64,000 bases of DNA. It comes from Desulfuromonadaceae bacterium (GTDB lineage: Bacteria; Desulfobacterota; Desulfuromonadia; Geobacterales; Pseudopelobacteraceae). Both the position numbers and the translations under genes were made by a program. The DNA is taken from positions 124,001-188,000 of the forward strand of contig JAQUIT010000003.1 in the NCBI GenBank assembly GCA_028681335.1. Direction: 5' to 3'. The notes below the pieces were generated by a model, which was not told the DNA's origin, made no database searches, and worked only from the letters and a program-made list of their open reading frames with translations. Positions 48,390 through 57,602 of this stretch are shown here, piece after piece; the first letter of the stretch is position 1, and the number at the start of each line of letters is the position of its first letter.

Positions 48390-50324
48390 TTACTGGGCAG
48401 CTTTTACCATCAGATCGCTTACCAGCTTCGTAAAACGGAGCGGGTCTTTGATGGTGGAACCTTCGGTCAGGAGTGCCTGATCGTAGAGCAGGTCGGCATA
48501 GTCGGCCAGCGCCGCTGCCGAGGCATCCTTCTGGTGGATTGAGGCCATCGCCTTCAGAATCGCGTGGTCGGGGTTCAGTTCCAGGATGCGCTTGGATTCC
48601 GGCACGGCCTGGTTCATCGCTTTCATGATGCGCTCCATGTTGGCGTTCATGCCGTATTCATCGGCAACCAGACAGCAGGCGCTGTCGGTCAGGCGGTTGG
48701 AGAAACGGACCTCCTTGACCTTGTCCTTCAGGCGGTCGTTCATGAGGGAGATCAGGTCGCTGAACTCCTTCTGGGCCTCTTCACGCTTCTTTTCCTTCTC
48801 CTGCTTCTCTTCCTCGCTGTCAAGGCTGATGTCGCCGCGGTCCACCGCTTTCAGGTGTTTCTCTTCGTATTCAGTCAGTGACTGAACGACCCACTCATCG
48901 ACCGGATCGGTCAGGAAGAGAACTTCATAGCCCTTGGCACGGAATGCCTCAAGGTGAGGGGACTGCTCCAGTGTTTCGCGGCTGGCGCCGGTGATGTAAT
49001 AGATATCTTTTTGACCTTCAGGCATCCGGCCGACATATTCCTTCAGTGAAACAAAAGAGCCGGCTTCGGTTGAGGTGCTTTCAAACAGGATCAGCTCCTG
49101 CAGTTTTTCCTTGTTGGCGTAGTCAAAGTGCATGCCCTCTTTGATGACCTGGCCGAACTCCTTCCAGAAGGAGACGTATTCATCGAAGTTTTGCTCCTTA
49201 ACCTCTGACAGGGTCGAAAGAATCTTGCCGACAAGGCTCTTCTGGATGCGCTTGATCTGAACGTCTTCCTGAAGTATTTCACGCGACACATTCAGCGGCA
49301 GGTCGGACGAATCCACAACGCCGGTGACGAAACGCAGGTAGTCAGGTATCAGCTCTTCGCACTTGTCGCTGATGAAAACGCGGCGGACATACAGCTGAAG
49401 ACCTTTCTTGCGGTCGTTCATGAACATGTCGAAAGGTTTCTTGGCCGGCAGGTAGAGCAGTGCCTTAAACTCGCTGGCACCCTCTGCAGAAAAGTGAATC
49501 GTGCGGAACGGTGCATCATAATCGTGGGAGACGTGCTTGTAGAACTCGGTGTACTCCTCTTCAGTGACGTCGCTCTTGGGGCGGGCCCAGATTGCTTTCA
49601 TCGAATTTAGAGTCTGCTCTTCGGTCTTTTCGATAGAGCCGGCACCCTCGATCTCCTTGCCCTCGGCATCTTTCACCGTCTCGGAACGGGTGACATCCAT
49701 GACGACCGGGTATTGGATGTAGTCGGAGTACTTCTTCACGATTGAGCGAATCTTCCATTCATCAAGGTACTGCTTGAATTCTTCTTTGAGATGCAGGGTG
49801 ATCTCGGTGCCGCGCTCTTCTTTGCTGCACTCTTCGACCGTATAACTGCCGTCTCCGGTCGATTCCCAGCGGCAGCCGTCAGTTACGGCTCCACCCTTGC
49901 GGGTTTCCATGGTGACGCGGTCTGCAACCATGAACGAGGCGTAGAAACCGACGCCGAACTGGCCGATCAGCTCAGGATTGTCGCTGGTGGCTTTCTCCTT
50001 CAACGACTGCATGAACGCCTTGGTGCCGGAGCGGGCGATGGTGCCGATGTTTTCTTCCACTTCGGCTATGTTCATGCCGATGCCGTTGTCGCGGATGACC
50101 AGGGTGCCGGCTTCTTTGTCAGGAACCAGTTTGATCTTCCAGTCGCTGTTACCTTCCAGTAAAGTTTCATCGGAATGTGATTCAAAGCGTACTTTGTCAA
50201 TGGCGTCGGAAGCGTTGGAAATCAGTTCGCGGAGAAAAATGTCTTTGTTTGAATAGAGTGAATGGATTACCAGATCGAGCAATTGCTGGACTTCGGTCTG
50301 GAACTGTCTGGTCTGTTTGGACAT
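48390..50324 (-). CDS. htpG: Molecular chaperone HtpG (Hsp90)
   Basis: 644-residue Hsp90. GHKL ATPase motifs: [31 protein letters not shown] and [13 protein letters not shown]; middle and C-terminal dimerisation domains complete. The start is the ATG at 50324 ([15 protein letters not shown]), AGGAGA ten bases upstream; the open frame runs 69 codons further but lacks similarity. Chaperone for client protein folding, usually heat-inducible. Single gene. Confidence 0.95.
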   Translation of the reverse strand: MSKQTRQFQTEVQQLLDLVIHSLYSNKDIFLRELISNASDAIDKVRFESHSDETLLEGNSDWKIKLVPDKEAGTLVIRDNGIGMNIAEVEENIGTIARSGTKAFMQSLKEKATSDNPELIGQFGVGFYASFMVADRVTMETRKGGAVTDGCRWESTGDGSYTVEECSKEERGTEITLHLKEEFKQYLDEWKIRSIVKKYSDYIQYPVVMDVTRSETVKDAEGKEIEGAGSIEKTEEQTLNSMKAIWARPKSDVTEEEYTEFYKHVSHDYDAPFRTIHFSAEGASEFKALLYLPAKKPFDMFMNDRKKGLQLYVRRVFISDKCEELIPDYLRFVTGVVDSSDLPLNVSREILQEDVQIKRIQKSLVGKILSTLSEVKEQNFDEYVSFWKEFGQVIKEGMHFDYANKEKLQELILFESTSTEAGSFVSLKEYVGRMPEGQKDIYYITGASRETLEQSPHLEAFRAKGYEVLFLTDPVDEWVVQSLTEYEEKHLKAVDRGDISLDSEEEKQEKEKKREEAQKEFSDLISLMNDRLKDKVKEVRFSNRLTDSACCLVADEYGMNANMERIMKAMNQAVPESKRILELNPDHAILKAMASIHQKDASAAALADYADLLYDQALLTEGSTIKDPLRFTKLVSDLMVKAAQ

Positions 50325-50366
50325 GATTGTTGCGTCTCCTTCGGTGTGATGAAATCTGATGGATTC

Positions 50367-50395
50367 AACATAATCATAATGGATCGTGTTTTCAA
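50367..50395 (-). promoter_or_regulatory. Sigma-70-like promoter of htpG
   Basis: Read on the minus strand, TTGAAA then 17 bp then TATGTT (4 of 6). It lies 43 bp upstream of the htpG start. No clear sigma-32 CCCCAT element was found. Confidence 0.45.
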
Positions 50396-50575
50396 GGGGG
50401 AGAGGAGTAAAATATTGCTTGTAAACGTTGAAACAGGGGTGACCGGTACATGAAAACGTAACCAGGCTGTGCATACTGCAATTGATTATCAAGACAGTTA
50501 TGCTATAGTCCGAATATTCATATCGGTCCAACTTAGTTCTAAAAATACACTTTTATTCAGAGGAGCGAAGAGCAC

Positions 50576-51808
50576 ATGAAAAGTAAACATGATATCGACG
50601 ATGATGATGAGATGCTTGAGGACGTTGAAGAAGCGGACGACGTCAGTTTTGCAGAGCTGTTTGAGCAGGACGGCAAACAGGACAAGAGATGGCTGGAACC
50701 GGGGCAGAAGCTGACCGGTAAAGTTCTGAAAATCGGCAACGAGTGGATTTTTATGGATACCGGCCAGAAAGGCGAAGGTGTCATCGAGCGGAAGGAGTTT
50801 CTTGATAGCGACGGCAATGTCACTGTTGCGGAAGGTGATTCGATAACCGCCTACTTCCTCTCTTCCAGCCATGGCGAGATGCGCTTTACAACGAAACTTG
50901 GCGGCGCTGCCTCCGGTAGTACCCAACTGGAACAGGCATGGCAGGCAGGGGTGCCGGTTGAAGGTGTCATAGAGAAAGAAATCAAGGGTGGCTATGAAGT
51001 GAAATTGGGCACGTCACGTGCGTTCTGCCCGTACTCACAGATTGCCCTGCGGCGTGTTGAGAACCCCGAGGCGCTGATTGGTACACGCCTAACATTCCGG
51101 ATCAGCGAATATGCGGAAAATGGCCGCAACATCGTCGTTTCCCGTCGCGCCCTGTTGGAGGAGGAACAGCAGCGCCTGAAAGAGGAGGTCCAGGCCGGGA
51201 TCACTGAAGGGATGACGGTGGCTGGTACGGTGACCTCTCTTCAGGATTACGGTGCCTTTATTGATATAGGCGGCATTGAAGGGCTGCTTCCGGTTTCGGA
51301 GATCGGCTGGAGCCGGGTTAAAGATGTACGTGAGGTGCTGAGCATCGGTCAGCAGCTGAAGGTTATTGTTAAATCGATCGACAGGGAAAAGGATCGAATT
51401 TCCCTCAGCCTCAAGGATACCCTGGCTGATCCGTGGGAAGAGGTGCCTGCCAAATTCCCTGAAGGGTCTTACCATAGCGGGACGATTGCACGTCTCGACA
51501 CGTTCGGCGCCTTTGTCACCCTGAGTGACGGAGTTGACGGTCTGCTTCATATATCTAAGCTGGGAGCCGGCAAGCGGATCAATCATCCTCGTGATGTTGT
51601 GAAAGAGGGTGAGCAGCTTGAAGTCAAGATTGAGAGTATTGACCGCGCCAATCGGCGCATCTCCCTTGCTCTGGCCGGTCCGGCCCGTGCTGCCGCAGAA
51701 GAAGAGGCAACCATGACTGAATTTCGCCGTCAGTCGGAGGATGGGCCGAAGGGGATGGGAACGTTGGCGGATATGATACGTCCCAGAGTACAAAGAGGTA
51801 AGAAATAA
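50576..51808 (+). CDS. S1 RNA-binding domain protein (ribosomal protein S1-like)
   Basis: 410 residues with four S1 domains: about 40-112, 121-205, 213-289 and 297-368; the third (GMTVAGTVTSLQDYGAFIDIGG) and fourth (GSYHSGTIARLDTFGAFVTL) are the most canonical. An acidic N-terminal tail (DIDDDDEMLEDVEEADD) precedes them. Bacterial S1 usually has five or six domains, so this is a shorter S1-like protein, perhaps an auxiliary RNA-binding factor. GGAGCGAAG upstream. Confidence 0.85.
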   Translation: MKSKHDIDDDDEMLEDVEEADDVSFAELFEQDGKQDKRWLEPGQKLTGKVLKIGNEWIFMDTGQKGEGVIERKEFLDSDGNVTVAEGDSITAYFLSSSHGEMRFTTKLGGAASGSTQLEQAWQAGVPVEGVIEKEIKGGYEVKLGTSRAFCPYSQIALRRVENPEALIGTRLTFRISEYAENGRNIVVSRRALLEEEQQRLKEEVQAGITEGMTVAGTVTSLQDYGAFIDIGGIEGLLPVSEIGWSRVKDVREVLSIGQQLKVIVKSIDREKDRISLSLKDTLADPWEEVPAKFPEGSYHSGTIARLDTFGAFVTLSDGVDGLLHISKLGAGKRINHPRDVVKEGEQLEVKIESIDRANRRISLALAGPARAAAEEEATMTEFRRQSEDGPKGMGTLADMIRPRVQRGKK

Positions 51809-51811
51809 GCG

Positions 51812-52114
51812 ATGTCTGAATTATCTGTCGAAGATCCGGATTGGGACAGCCGCTGCAAACAGTGTGGGGAATGCTGTTTTGAAAAAATCGAGGATGAGCG
51901 AGGTAATATTTTCTACACCAGGACCGCCTGTCGCTTTCTCGATGTTGTCAGCCGTCGCTGCAAGATCTTCGAGCGCCGCTTCGAGATCAATCCAAGCTGT
52001 GTAAAACTGACACCTGAACTGGTCCAGACCTTGCGGTGGCTCCCGCGTGACTGCGGGTACCATCGCAAGGCTGTTGAACCGGCTCGTGCTTCGGATAAAA
52101 AACGAAAGAGATAA
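51812..52114 (+). CDS. YcgN/UPF0260-like Cys-rich protein
   Basis: 100 residues. Motif CKQCGECC (C15, C18, C21, C22) followed by TACRFLDVVSRRCKIFERRF and CVKLTPELVQTLRWLPRDCGYH, the YkgJ/YcgN (UPF0260) pattern, which presumably binds zinc or an iron-sulfur cluster. Only three bases after the S1-like gene, so cotranscribed with it. Function unknown. Confidence 0.85.
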   Translation: MSELSVEDPDWDSRCKQCGECCFEKIEDERGNIFYTRTACRFLDVVSRRCKIFERRFEINPSCVKLTPELVQTLRWLPRDCGYHRKAVEPARASDKKRKR

Positions 52115-52139
52115 ATGTCACGGTATAAAGAGGAAGGTG

Positions 52140-53012
52140 TTACCGTTCGACACCCTCTAACAGTTCCATAACAACTTCAGCTCTGTTGAGCGTATAGAGA
52201 TGTACTCCGGGGACTCCTGAATCCAGAAGTTCCCGGATCTGTTTTCTGGCATGGGCGATGCCGATTTTTTGTACCGCTGCCGCACCTCCCTCATTATCCG
52301 CCTGTTCCAAATCGGCCAGAAACTCCGGCGGAATTGACGCTCCGCAGAGAGAGACAATCCTTTTAACGACTTTCAGGCTAACGACGGGGAGAATGCCGGG
52401 AATGATCGGTTTAGAGACGCCGGCTTCCCGGGCGCGCTTCACAAAGGCGTGATACAGGCTGTTGTCAAAGAACAGCTGGGTTATCGCAAAGTCCGCCCCG
52501 TTGTCGAGTTTCAGTTTCAAAAAAGAGAGATCTGCCTGCGGGCTGACGGCCTCCGGGTGTACCTCCGGGTAACCGGCAACTCCGACACCCATATTCGGAA
52601 ACGAGTCCCGGATCAGACTGACCAGATCTGAGGCGTACTGCAGCGGAGATGAGGTGGAAGCAACGGTCGTCCCGTCAGTCGGGAGGTCACCGCGCAGGGC
52701 AAGCACGTTGTCTACCCCTGCCGCAGCAAGATCGCTCAAAAACTGTCTGATCTCACCTGGTTCTGATCCGATACAGGTCAGATGCGCCATCGTTTCCAAG
52801 CCATACTCCTGCTGGAGGCGGGTGACTATCTCAAGGGATTCGGCATGGGCGCTGCCTCCGGCACCATAGGTTACGGAAGCGAAGAGCGGGTTAAGCCGGG
52901 CAAGTTTCTCTACGGTCTCAAAAAAGGCGGGCCAGTCTTCACGTTTTTTGGGCGGGAAAAACTCCAGTGACATGAATTGCTTATTCTGGTTGATTGAATC
53001 GATGATTTTCAT
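52140..53012 (-). CDS. metF: 5,10-methylenetetrahydrofolate reductase
   Basis: Reduces methylene-THF to methyl-THF for methionine synthesis, with FAD. 290 residues, TIM barrel: MSLEFFPPKKRED, ASVTYGAGGSAHAESLEIV, AHLTCIGSE, DNVLALRGDLP, GVAGYPEVHPEA and TQLFFDNSLYHAF, all folate/FAD contacts. Start with GGAGAATT upstream. No metH/metE nearby; convergent with the YcgN-like gene. Confidence 0.95.
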   Translation of the reverse strand: MKIIDSINQNKQFMSLEFFPPKKREDWPAFFETVEKLARLNPLFASVTYGAGGSAHAESLEIVTRLQQEYGLETMAHLTCIGSEPGEIRQFLSDLAAAGVDNVLALRGDLPTDGTTVASTSSPLQYASDLVSLIRDSFPNMGVGVAGYPEVHPEAVSPQADLSFLKLKLDNGADFAITQLFFDNSLYHAFVKRAREAGVSKPIIPGILPVVSLKVVKRIVSLCGASIPPEFLADLEQADNEGGAAAVQKIGIAHARKQIRELLDSGVPGVHLYTLNRAEVVMELLEGVER

Positions 53013-53110
53013 AATTCTCCACTAAGATTATGGGCAGATAAAACCTGTCAGCACCTTTTTATCTAAAATGGAAAACAAATAGCAATAGAAGATTGTATCG
53101 GTTTTTTGAT

Positions 53111-53140
53111 TTGACAGCATATGACCGGATAACGTATACA
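53111..53140 (+). promoter_or_regulatory. Sigma-70-like promoter for the DUF815 gene
   Basis: Perfect TTGACA (53111-53116), 18-bp spacer, TATACA (53135-53140, 4 of 6). About 96 bp upstream of the chosen start. Confidence 0.5.
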
Positions 53141-53235
53141 GTGAAACCGTATTTTAGTGATTTTTCACAGCTACTTAGCGGCTAGTGACTGCATTAAGTG
53201 CCAACCATAAAATTTACAAAGAGAGAAGTGTAACC

Positions 53236-54129
53236 ATGTTTAACTTGAAACCTGAAGTTGTTGCCCAACTCGAACGAGTGCTCGGTTCTGTAGAAATGCT
53301 GCTTCCAAAGGCGGTGGCTGCGATTGATTGGGAGCATTGCCATGCGGCTAACTGGCGGCGTCACTCTTTTTCCGGCTATCTTGAACCGGTTCGCGTGACT
53401 GATACAACCATGCTGTCTGAACTGCTCGGTGTCGAAGAACAGAAAGAGATTATGGTCAGCAACACCCGTCAATTTCTGGCTGGACTGCCGGCAAACAACG
53501 CCCTGCTCTGGGGATCGCGCGGTTCCGGTAAATCGTCGATTGTCAAGGCGCTGCTGAACGAATTTGCCCCACAGGGTCTGCGCTTTATCCAGGTGGAAAA
53601 AGAAGACCTGATCTATCTGTCAGAAATCTTTACCGCCGTGGAGAACCAGCCGTACCGCTTTATCCTGCTCTGCGATGACCTGACTTTTGAAGTTGGCGAG
53701 CTGAGTTACAAGATGCTCAAAAGCGCGCTGGATGGGTCTGTCTACTCGGCACCTGAAAATGTCCTGATATACGTTACGTCCAACCGTCGCCATCTTCTGC
53801 CTGAATATGAATCCGATCATCTGGGTGGTAAATTTGTCAAAGGTGAGTTGCAGCAGAGCGAAGCGATGGAGGAAAAGGTGTCTCTCTCTGACCGTTTCGG
53901 CATCTGGGTTGCTTTCTATGCTTTTTCCCAGGACCGCTACATTGACGCTGTGCGGCTGAATGTCGAAAAAGAAAGCGCCATGCACAACGTCACTATCCCC
54001 TGGAGCAGCGATATAGAACATGACGCAATCCAGTGGTCGCACGACAAGAGTAAGCGTTGCGGCCGTACCGCATACCAGTTTGCCAAAAACTGGGTGGGGC
54101 GATATCTCCTGGCGACCAGAAATAAATAA
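53236..54129 (+). CDS. DUF815 family AAA ATPase
   Basis: 297 residues. Walker A GSRGSGKSS (93-101), Walker B FILLCDDLTFE, sensor-like VLIYVTSNRRHLLPE, then a helical C-terminal part ending FAKNWVGRYLLATR. This is the DUF815 family, related to DnaA/IstB-type AAA proteins, function unknown. Chosen start ATG at 53236 with AGAGAGAAG upstream; the frame is open to 53185. Precedes fur by 81 bp. Confidence 0.85.
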   Translation: MFNLKPEVVAQLERVLGSVEMLLPKAVAAIDWEHCHAANWRRHSFSGYLEPVRVTDTTMLSELLGVEEQKEIMVSNTRQFLAGLPANNALLWGSRGSGKSSIVKALLNEFAPQGLRFIQVEKEDLIYLSEIFTAVENQPYRFILLCDDLTFEVGELSYKMLKSALDGSVYSAPENVLIYVTSNRRHLLPEYESDHLGGKFVKGELQQSEAMEEKVSLSDRFGIWVAFYAFSQDRYIDAVRLNVEKESAMHNVTIPWSSDIEHDAIQWSHDKSKRCGRTAYQFAKNWVGRYLLATRNK

Positions 54130-54179
54130 AATATACACTGCAGTTATTTTCTGCTGGCATTTTTCATCCGTCCTCTTTA

Positions 54180-54200
54180 TATTGAATTTCAAGTTCAATA
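54180..54200 (+). promoter_or_regulatory. Fur-box-like palindrome before fur
   Basis: TATTGAA (54180-54186), TTTCAAG, TTCAATA (54194-54200): a perfect 7-bp inverted repeat with a 7-nt centre, directly before the AAGGAGG of fur. Suggests autoregulation. It shares the 10-mer TGAATTTCAA with the site before feoB. Confidence 0.5.
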
Positions 54201-54210
54201 AGGAGGGCGG

Positions 54211-54642
54211 ATGATTCTCGAAAAAAAGAAGACATTTAACGATTTTGCAGCTTCAAAAGGGCTTCGTTCCACCCGTCAACGTGACATCATCCTCGATATT
54301 TTCCTCTCCACTCATGAACATATCAGCGTCGAAGAGCTCTATCTAAAAGTAAAATCGAGTAATCCCGGTATTGGACATGCTACCGTCTACCGCACCCTGA
54401 AGCTGTTTGCCGAAGCCGGTCTGGCGCGCGAAATTCTGCTTCATGACGGACAGACTCGCTATGAGCATGTTGTAAAGGGAGAACATCATGACCATCTGGT
54501 CTGCACCGGTTGCAACTCAATCATTGAGTTTGAAGATGAAACAATAGAAAAACTGCAGAGCGAGATCGCCGCGCGACACGGCTTCCTTATTAACAGCCAC
54601 AAGATGGAGATATATGGCCTTTGCGCCAACTGTCGCCGATAA
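54211..54642 (+). CDS. fur: Ferric uptake regulator family protein
   Basis: 143-residue Fur-type metalloregulator: winged helix with RSTRQRDIILDIFLSTHEHISVEELY and HATVYRTLKLFAEAGLAREI (recognition helix), then dimerisation/metal domain with EHHDHLVCTGCNSIIEFED and the zinc Cys pair LCANC. Which metal it senses cannot be told with certainty (iron most likely because feoB is next). Strong AAGGAGGGCGG site. Confidence 0.9.
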   Translation: MILEKKKTFNDFAASKGLRSTRQRDIILDIFLSTHEHISVEELYLKVKSSNPGIGHATVYRTLKLFAEAGLAREILLHDGQTRYEHVVKGEHHDHLVCTGCNSIIEFEDETIEKLQSEIAARHGFLINSHKMEIYGLCANCRR

Positions 54643-54652
54643 ATTGACTGCG

Positions 54653-54672
54653 CCCTCCGCACTGCGTGAGGG
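54653..54672 (+). terminator. Weak hairpin after fur
   Basis: CCCTC and GAGGG flank an imperfect GC-containing stem, followed by TATTATTTT. It might attenuate read-through from fur to feoB. Confidence 0.35.
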
Positions 54673-54691
54673 TATTATTTTACCGATATAA

Positions 54692-54706
54692 TGAAAATGA
54701 ATTTCA
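54692..54706 (+). promoter_or_regulatory. Fur-box-like 15-mer before feoB
   Basis: TGAAAATGAATTTCA is 11 of 14 to the 7-1-7 Fur consensus half-sites. It overlaps an upstream ATG in the feoB frame (54691), which argues the real feoB start is 54730. Confidence 0.55.
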
Positions 54707-54729
54707 AAAGCATGATGGGGACGTACGTT

Positions 54730-56715
54730 ATGGCTACATGCTGCACTAAACAGACGGAAGCACCTCTACCCGGAGATACCCGGAAAATTGCCCTGGTGGG
54801 TAATCCTAATGTCGGTAAAAGCGTACTGTTCAACGCCTTGACCGGCGCATACGTGACGGTTTCCAATTACCCCGGTACCTCGGTTGAGGTTTCGCGCGGC
54901 AGCGCAACCATCAACAGCCAACAGTGGGAGGTCATAGACACTCCCGGCATGTATTCGATCCACACAATCACCGAAGAAGAACGGGTAGCGCGCGAAATCC
55001 TGCTGCACGAGAGCCCTGACGTGGTGATTCACGTGCTTGATGCCCGCAATCTGGAGCGGATGCTGGCCATGACGATCCAGCTGATAGAAGCCGGACTGCC
55101 GGTGATCCTGGTGGTCAATATCATGGATGAAGCCGAGCGGATGGGGCTCTCTATCGACCTGAAGCTGCTGCAGCAGAAACTGGGCATTCCGGTCATCGGC
55201 GCTGCAACTGCCCGCAAACGTGGCATCGACGAAATTCGTGCGGCAATACATGCGTACCGCTGTGCCTGTGATCAGCAGCGTTTTGAATACAGCCGCCTGC
55301 TGGAGCGCGATATCAATGAGGTTGCCACTGTTATGCAGGGGGAGTACATCCTCTCCCGTCGTGCTTTGGCCCTGCTGCTCTTGCAGCAGGATGAAGAGAT
55401 AACCGAACTGGTGCGCCACCGTGAGGGCGACGCATTTGGGCCACTGGCAGAGAAAGTGCGTGAGATAGCCTTTGATCGCCGTGAATCGTTTCACCTCGAT
55501 CTTTCGCTGGAGCGCAAGGAGATGGTACGGCGCATCATAACCGGTGTCTTTACAGCCCCGGAAAAGCGTGTTGTGACTATTGCCGAGCGTCTGTCGAATT
55601 TGGCGACTCGTCCTCTCACCGGTGTGCCGATGCTGCTGATTGTACTTTACTTTGGTCTCTATCAGTTCGTCGGAGTTTTCGGGGCCGGTACCGTCGTCGA
55701 TTTTCTTGAAGGAAAGATCTTTGAAGGACTCTTCAACCCATGGATCATCGGTGTGGTCAAGTCGATTATCCCGTGGGAGATCATCCAGGAGTTGTTCGTC
55801 GGAGAATACGGCATCATCACCCTTGGTATCCGTTATGCCGTCGGAATTATCCTGCCGATCGTAGCAACCTTCTTTATCTTTTTCTCTTTTCTTGAGGATA
55901 CCGGTTACTTCCCGCGTTTGGCGCTGCTCGTTGACCGCGTCTTCAAGCATTTCGGTATGACCGGCCGGGCTGTTATCCCGATGGTGCTCGGTTTTGGTTG
56001 CGATACCATGGCAACGATGGTTACCCGTACCCTTGAAACCACCCGTGAGCGAATCATTGCCACCATACTGCTGTCGCTGACCATTCCCTGCTCGGCCCAG
56101 CTCGGGGTGATCATCTCGTTGCTGTCCAAATTTCCCGGGGCGCTTGCCGTATGGAGTTGCTGCCTGTTGCTGCTGTTTATCGCCGTCGGCTTCCTCTCGG
56201 CCAAAATCCTCCCCGGAGAGGCGCCGATGTTCTATATGGAGCTGCCGCCAATGCGTCTGCCCCAGTTAGGCAATGTCCTCACCAAGACCTATACCCGCAT
56301 GCAGTGGTACTTTCTGGAAATCCTGCCGCTGTTTGTCCTGGCTTCGGTGCTGCTCTGGCTCGGCAAGATCACCGGCTTCTTCGAGAAAATGGTTAGCGCC
56401 ATGACTCCGGTGATGGCGTCCATCGGATTGCCGAAGGAGACCGCCGTGGCGTTTATCTTCGGTTTCTTCCGCCGCGACTATGGCGCTGCCGGCCTGTACG
56501 AGTTGCAGAACAAGGGGCTGATGGATGCCCGTCAGCTGACCGTGGCCGCCGTCACCCTGACCCTCTTCATCCCCTGCATTGCCCAGTTCCTGATTATGAA
56601 GAAGGAGCGCGGCTGGAAGGTTGCCGGCGCCATCGGCCTCTTTGTCAGCCTGTTGGCGTACGGCAGCGGTTATGTGTTGAACAAGGCGCTGCTTGTGACC
56701 GGATTACTGTCATGA
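54730..56715 (+). CDS. feoB: Ferrous iron transporter FeoB
   Basis: Fe(II) uptake permease with a GTPase-like N-terminal domain. From ATG 54730 (MATCCTKQTEAPLPGD): G1 GNPNVGKS (24-31), G3 DTPG (D70), G4 NIMD (N130-D133); then a helical spacer and the polytopic membrane core with the Gate motif VLGFGCDTMATMVTRTLE and the second one with FIFGFFRRDYGAAGLY. 661 residues, complete. ATG 54691 is also in frame but falls on the operator; 54730 has GGGGACG upstream. Overlaps the next gene by ATGA. Confidence 0.94.
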   Translation: MATCCTKQTEAPLPGDTRKIALVGNPNVGKSVLFNALTGAYVTVSNYPGTSVEVSRGSATINSQQWEVIDTPGMYSIHTITEEERVAREILLHESPDVVIHVLDARNLERMLAMTIQLIEAGLPVILVVNIMDEAERMGLSIDLKLLQQKLGIPVIGAATARKRGIDEIRAAIHAYRCACDQQRFEYSRLLERDINEVATVMQGEYILSRRALALLLLQQDEEITELVRHREGDAFGPLAEKVREIAFDRRESFHLDLSLERKEMVRRIITGVFTAPEKRVVTIAERLSNLATRPLTGVPMLLIVLYFGLYQFVGVFGAGTVVDFLEGKIFEGLFNPWIIGVVKSIIPWEIIQELFVGEYGIITLGIRYAVGIILPIVATFFIFFSFLEDTGYFPRLALLVDRVFKHFGMTGRAVIPMVLGFGCDTMATMVTRTLETTRERIIATILLSLTIPCSAQLGVIISLLSKFPGALAVWSCCLLLLFIAVGFLSAKILPGEAPMFYMELPPMRLPQLGNVLTKTYTRMQWYFLEILPLFVLASVLLWLGKITGFFEKMVSAMTPVMASIGLPKETAVAFIFGFFRRDYGAAGLYELQNKGLMDARQLTVAAVTLTLFIPCIAQFLIMKKERGWKVAGAIGLFVSLLAYGSGYVLNKALLVTGLLS

Positions 56716-56903
56716 TCTGCGGATTCTGCGGCTATGAATTTGAAGAAGAAAACGGCAAACAGGGGTGTGGCGGCTGTTCCGGCGGCTGTCACAGTGTCCA
56801 CTGTCCGCGCTGCAATTATAAAAACCCGCTGGAGTCAGGGGTTGTCAAAAAACTTAAAACGATCTTCGGCAAGAACTTAAAAGATAAGGGAGACAAGGCA
56901 TGA
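56712..56903 (+). CDS. Cys-rich zinc-ribbon/rubredoxin-like protein in feo operon
   Basis: 63 residues with nine-residue-spaced cysteine sets: C3/C6, C19/C22/C26 and C31/C34, then a basic tail. No recognised domain name, although small Cys-rich proteins (FeoC-like or rubredoxin-like) are often encoded after feoB and may bind Zn or Fe. ATG overlaps the feoB stop, and the next gene starts four bases before this one ends, so the three are translationally coupled. Confidence 0.8.
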   Translation: MICGFCGYEFEEENGKQGCGGCSGGCHSVHCPRCNYKNPLESGVVKKLKTIFGKNLKDKGDKA

Positions 56904-57544
56904 AACTTTCGGAAAAGGCGGAAGAGATACTGGAGGCTCTGTGGATTGCGGTTGAAGAGGGTGGGGCGGCTTTCCTCGATCCGGAGAAGATGGATTTTCC
57001 TGCCGATGATCCCGCGTATCGTGAGTTGACCGGCCATGCCATGATCGAAATCCGCCAGGGGATGATCTATTTTCGTCCCGAAGGGATCGATGAGGGGAAA
57101 ATGACTATCCGTCGTCATCGCCTGGCGGAACGCCTGATGATGGATGTGCTTAATATCCGTGGGGATGACGGTGAATTCAAAGCATGCCAGTTCGAACATC
57201 TGCTCAACGAAGGCGCCGATGTTAAGGTCTGTACGATGCTGAACCATCCGACAACCTGCCCGCACGGCAAGCCGATTCCTCCGGGGGAATGCTGCCATCA
57301 GGCCCGTGCCGCCGGTGATTTGGGGGTCGTGCCGCTGACCGAGTTCAAATCCGGTCAGGAGGGTGAGATCGCCTATATCCAGACCGAAGACGGCAAGAAG
57401 ATGCAGAAGCTGATGGCTATGGGAGTACTGCCCGGCAACCGCATCGTCCTGACGCAAGCCTACCCGTCATACGTATTCAGAGTCGGCTATTCGGAATTCG
57501 CCATCGATTCAAATCTTGCCAAAGAGATCTTTGTGCGTAAGTAG
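56900..57544 (+). CDS. DtxR-type regulator fused to a FeoA domain
   Basis: 214 residues. N-terminal half (about 1-120) has a DtxR/IdeR-like layout: SEKAEEILEALWIAVEEG, TIRRHRLAERLMMDVL, and CQFEHLLNEG with a downstream Cys-rich NHPTTCPHGKPIPPGECC metal region; residues 140-214 form an SH3-like FeoA domain (GQEGEIAYIQTEDGKKMQKLMAMGVLPGNRI, SEFAIDSNLAKEIFVR). This is the MntR/IdeR arrangement with FeoA merged, probably sensing iron while acting on feoB. Recognition helix is not clearly conserved. Overlaps the preceding small gene. Confidence 0.85.
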   Translation: MKLSEKAEEILEALWIAVEEGGAAFLDPEKMDFPADDPAYRELTGHAMIEIRQGMIYFRPEGIDEGKMTIRRHRLAERLMMDVLNIRGDDGEFKACQFEHLLNEGADVKVCTMLNHPTTCPHGKPIPPGECCHQARAAGDLGVVPLTEFKSGQEGEIAYIQTEDGKKMQKLMAMGVLPGNRIVLTQAYPSYVFRVGYSEFAIDSNLAKEIFVRK

Positions 57545-57558
57545 GTGGCTATAGATAG

Positions 57559-57602
57559 AGTTAGATGCGGGAGGGCAGGGGAATTTGCCCTCAACTCTAA
57601 CT
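57559..57602. terminator. Hairpin between the DtxR-FeoA gene and the molybdoenzyme
   Basis: Outer AGTTAGA/TCTAACT and inner GAGGGCA/TGCCCTC stems in the 58-bp gap between convergent stops. No long T run, so weaker than a standard terminator. Confidence 0.5.

Noticed and set aside
54766..55950. 394-codon open frame on the minus strand
   Set aside because: It lies wholly opposite feoB, whose motifs are complete; no recognisable family in the translation, so it is a codon-bias shadow.
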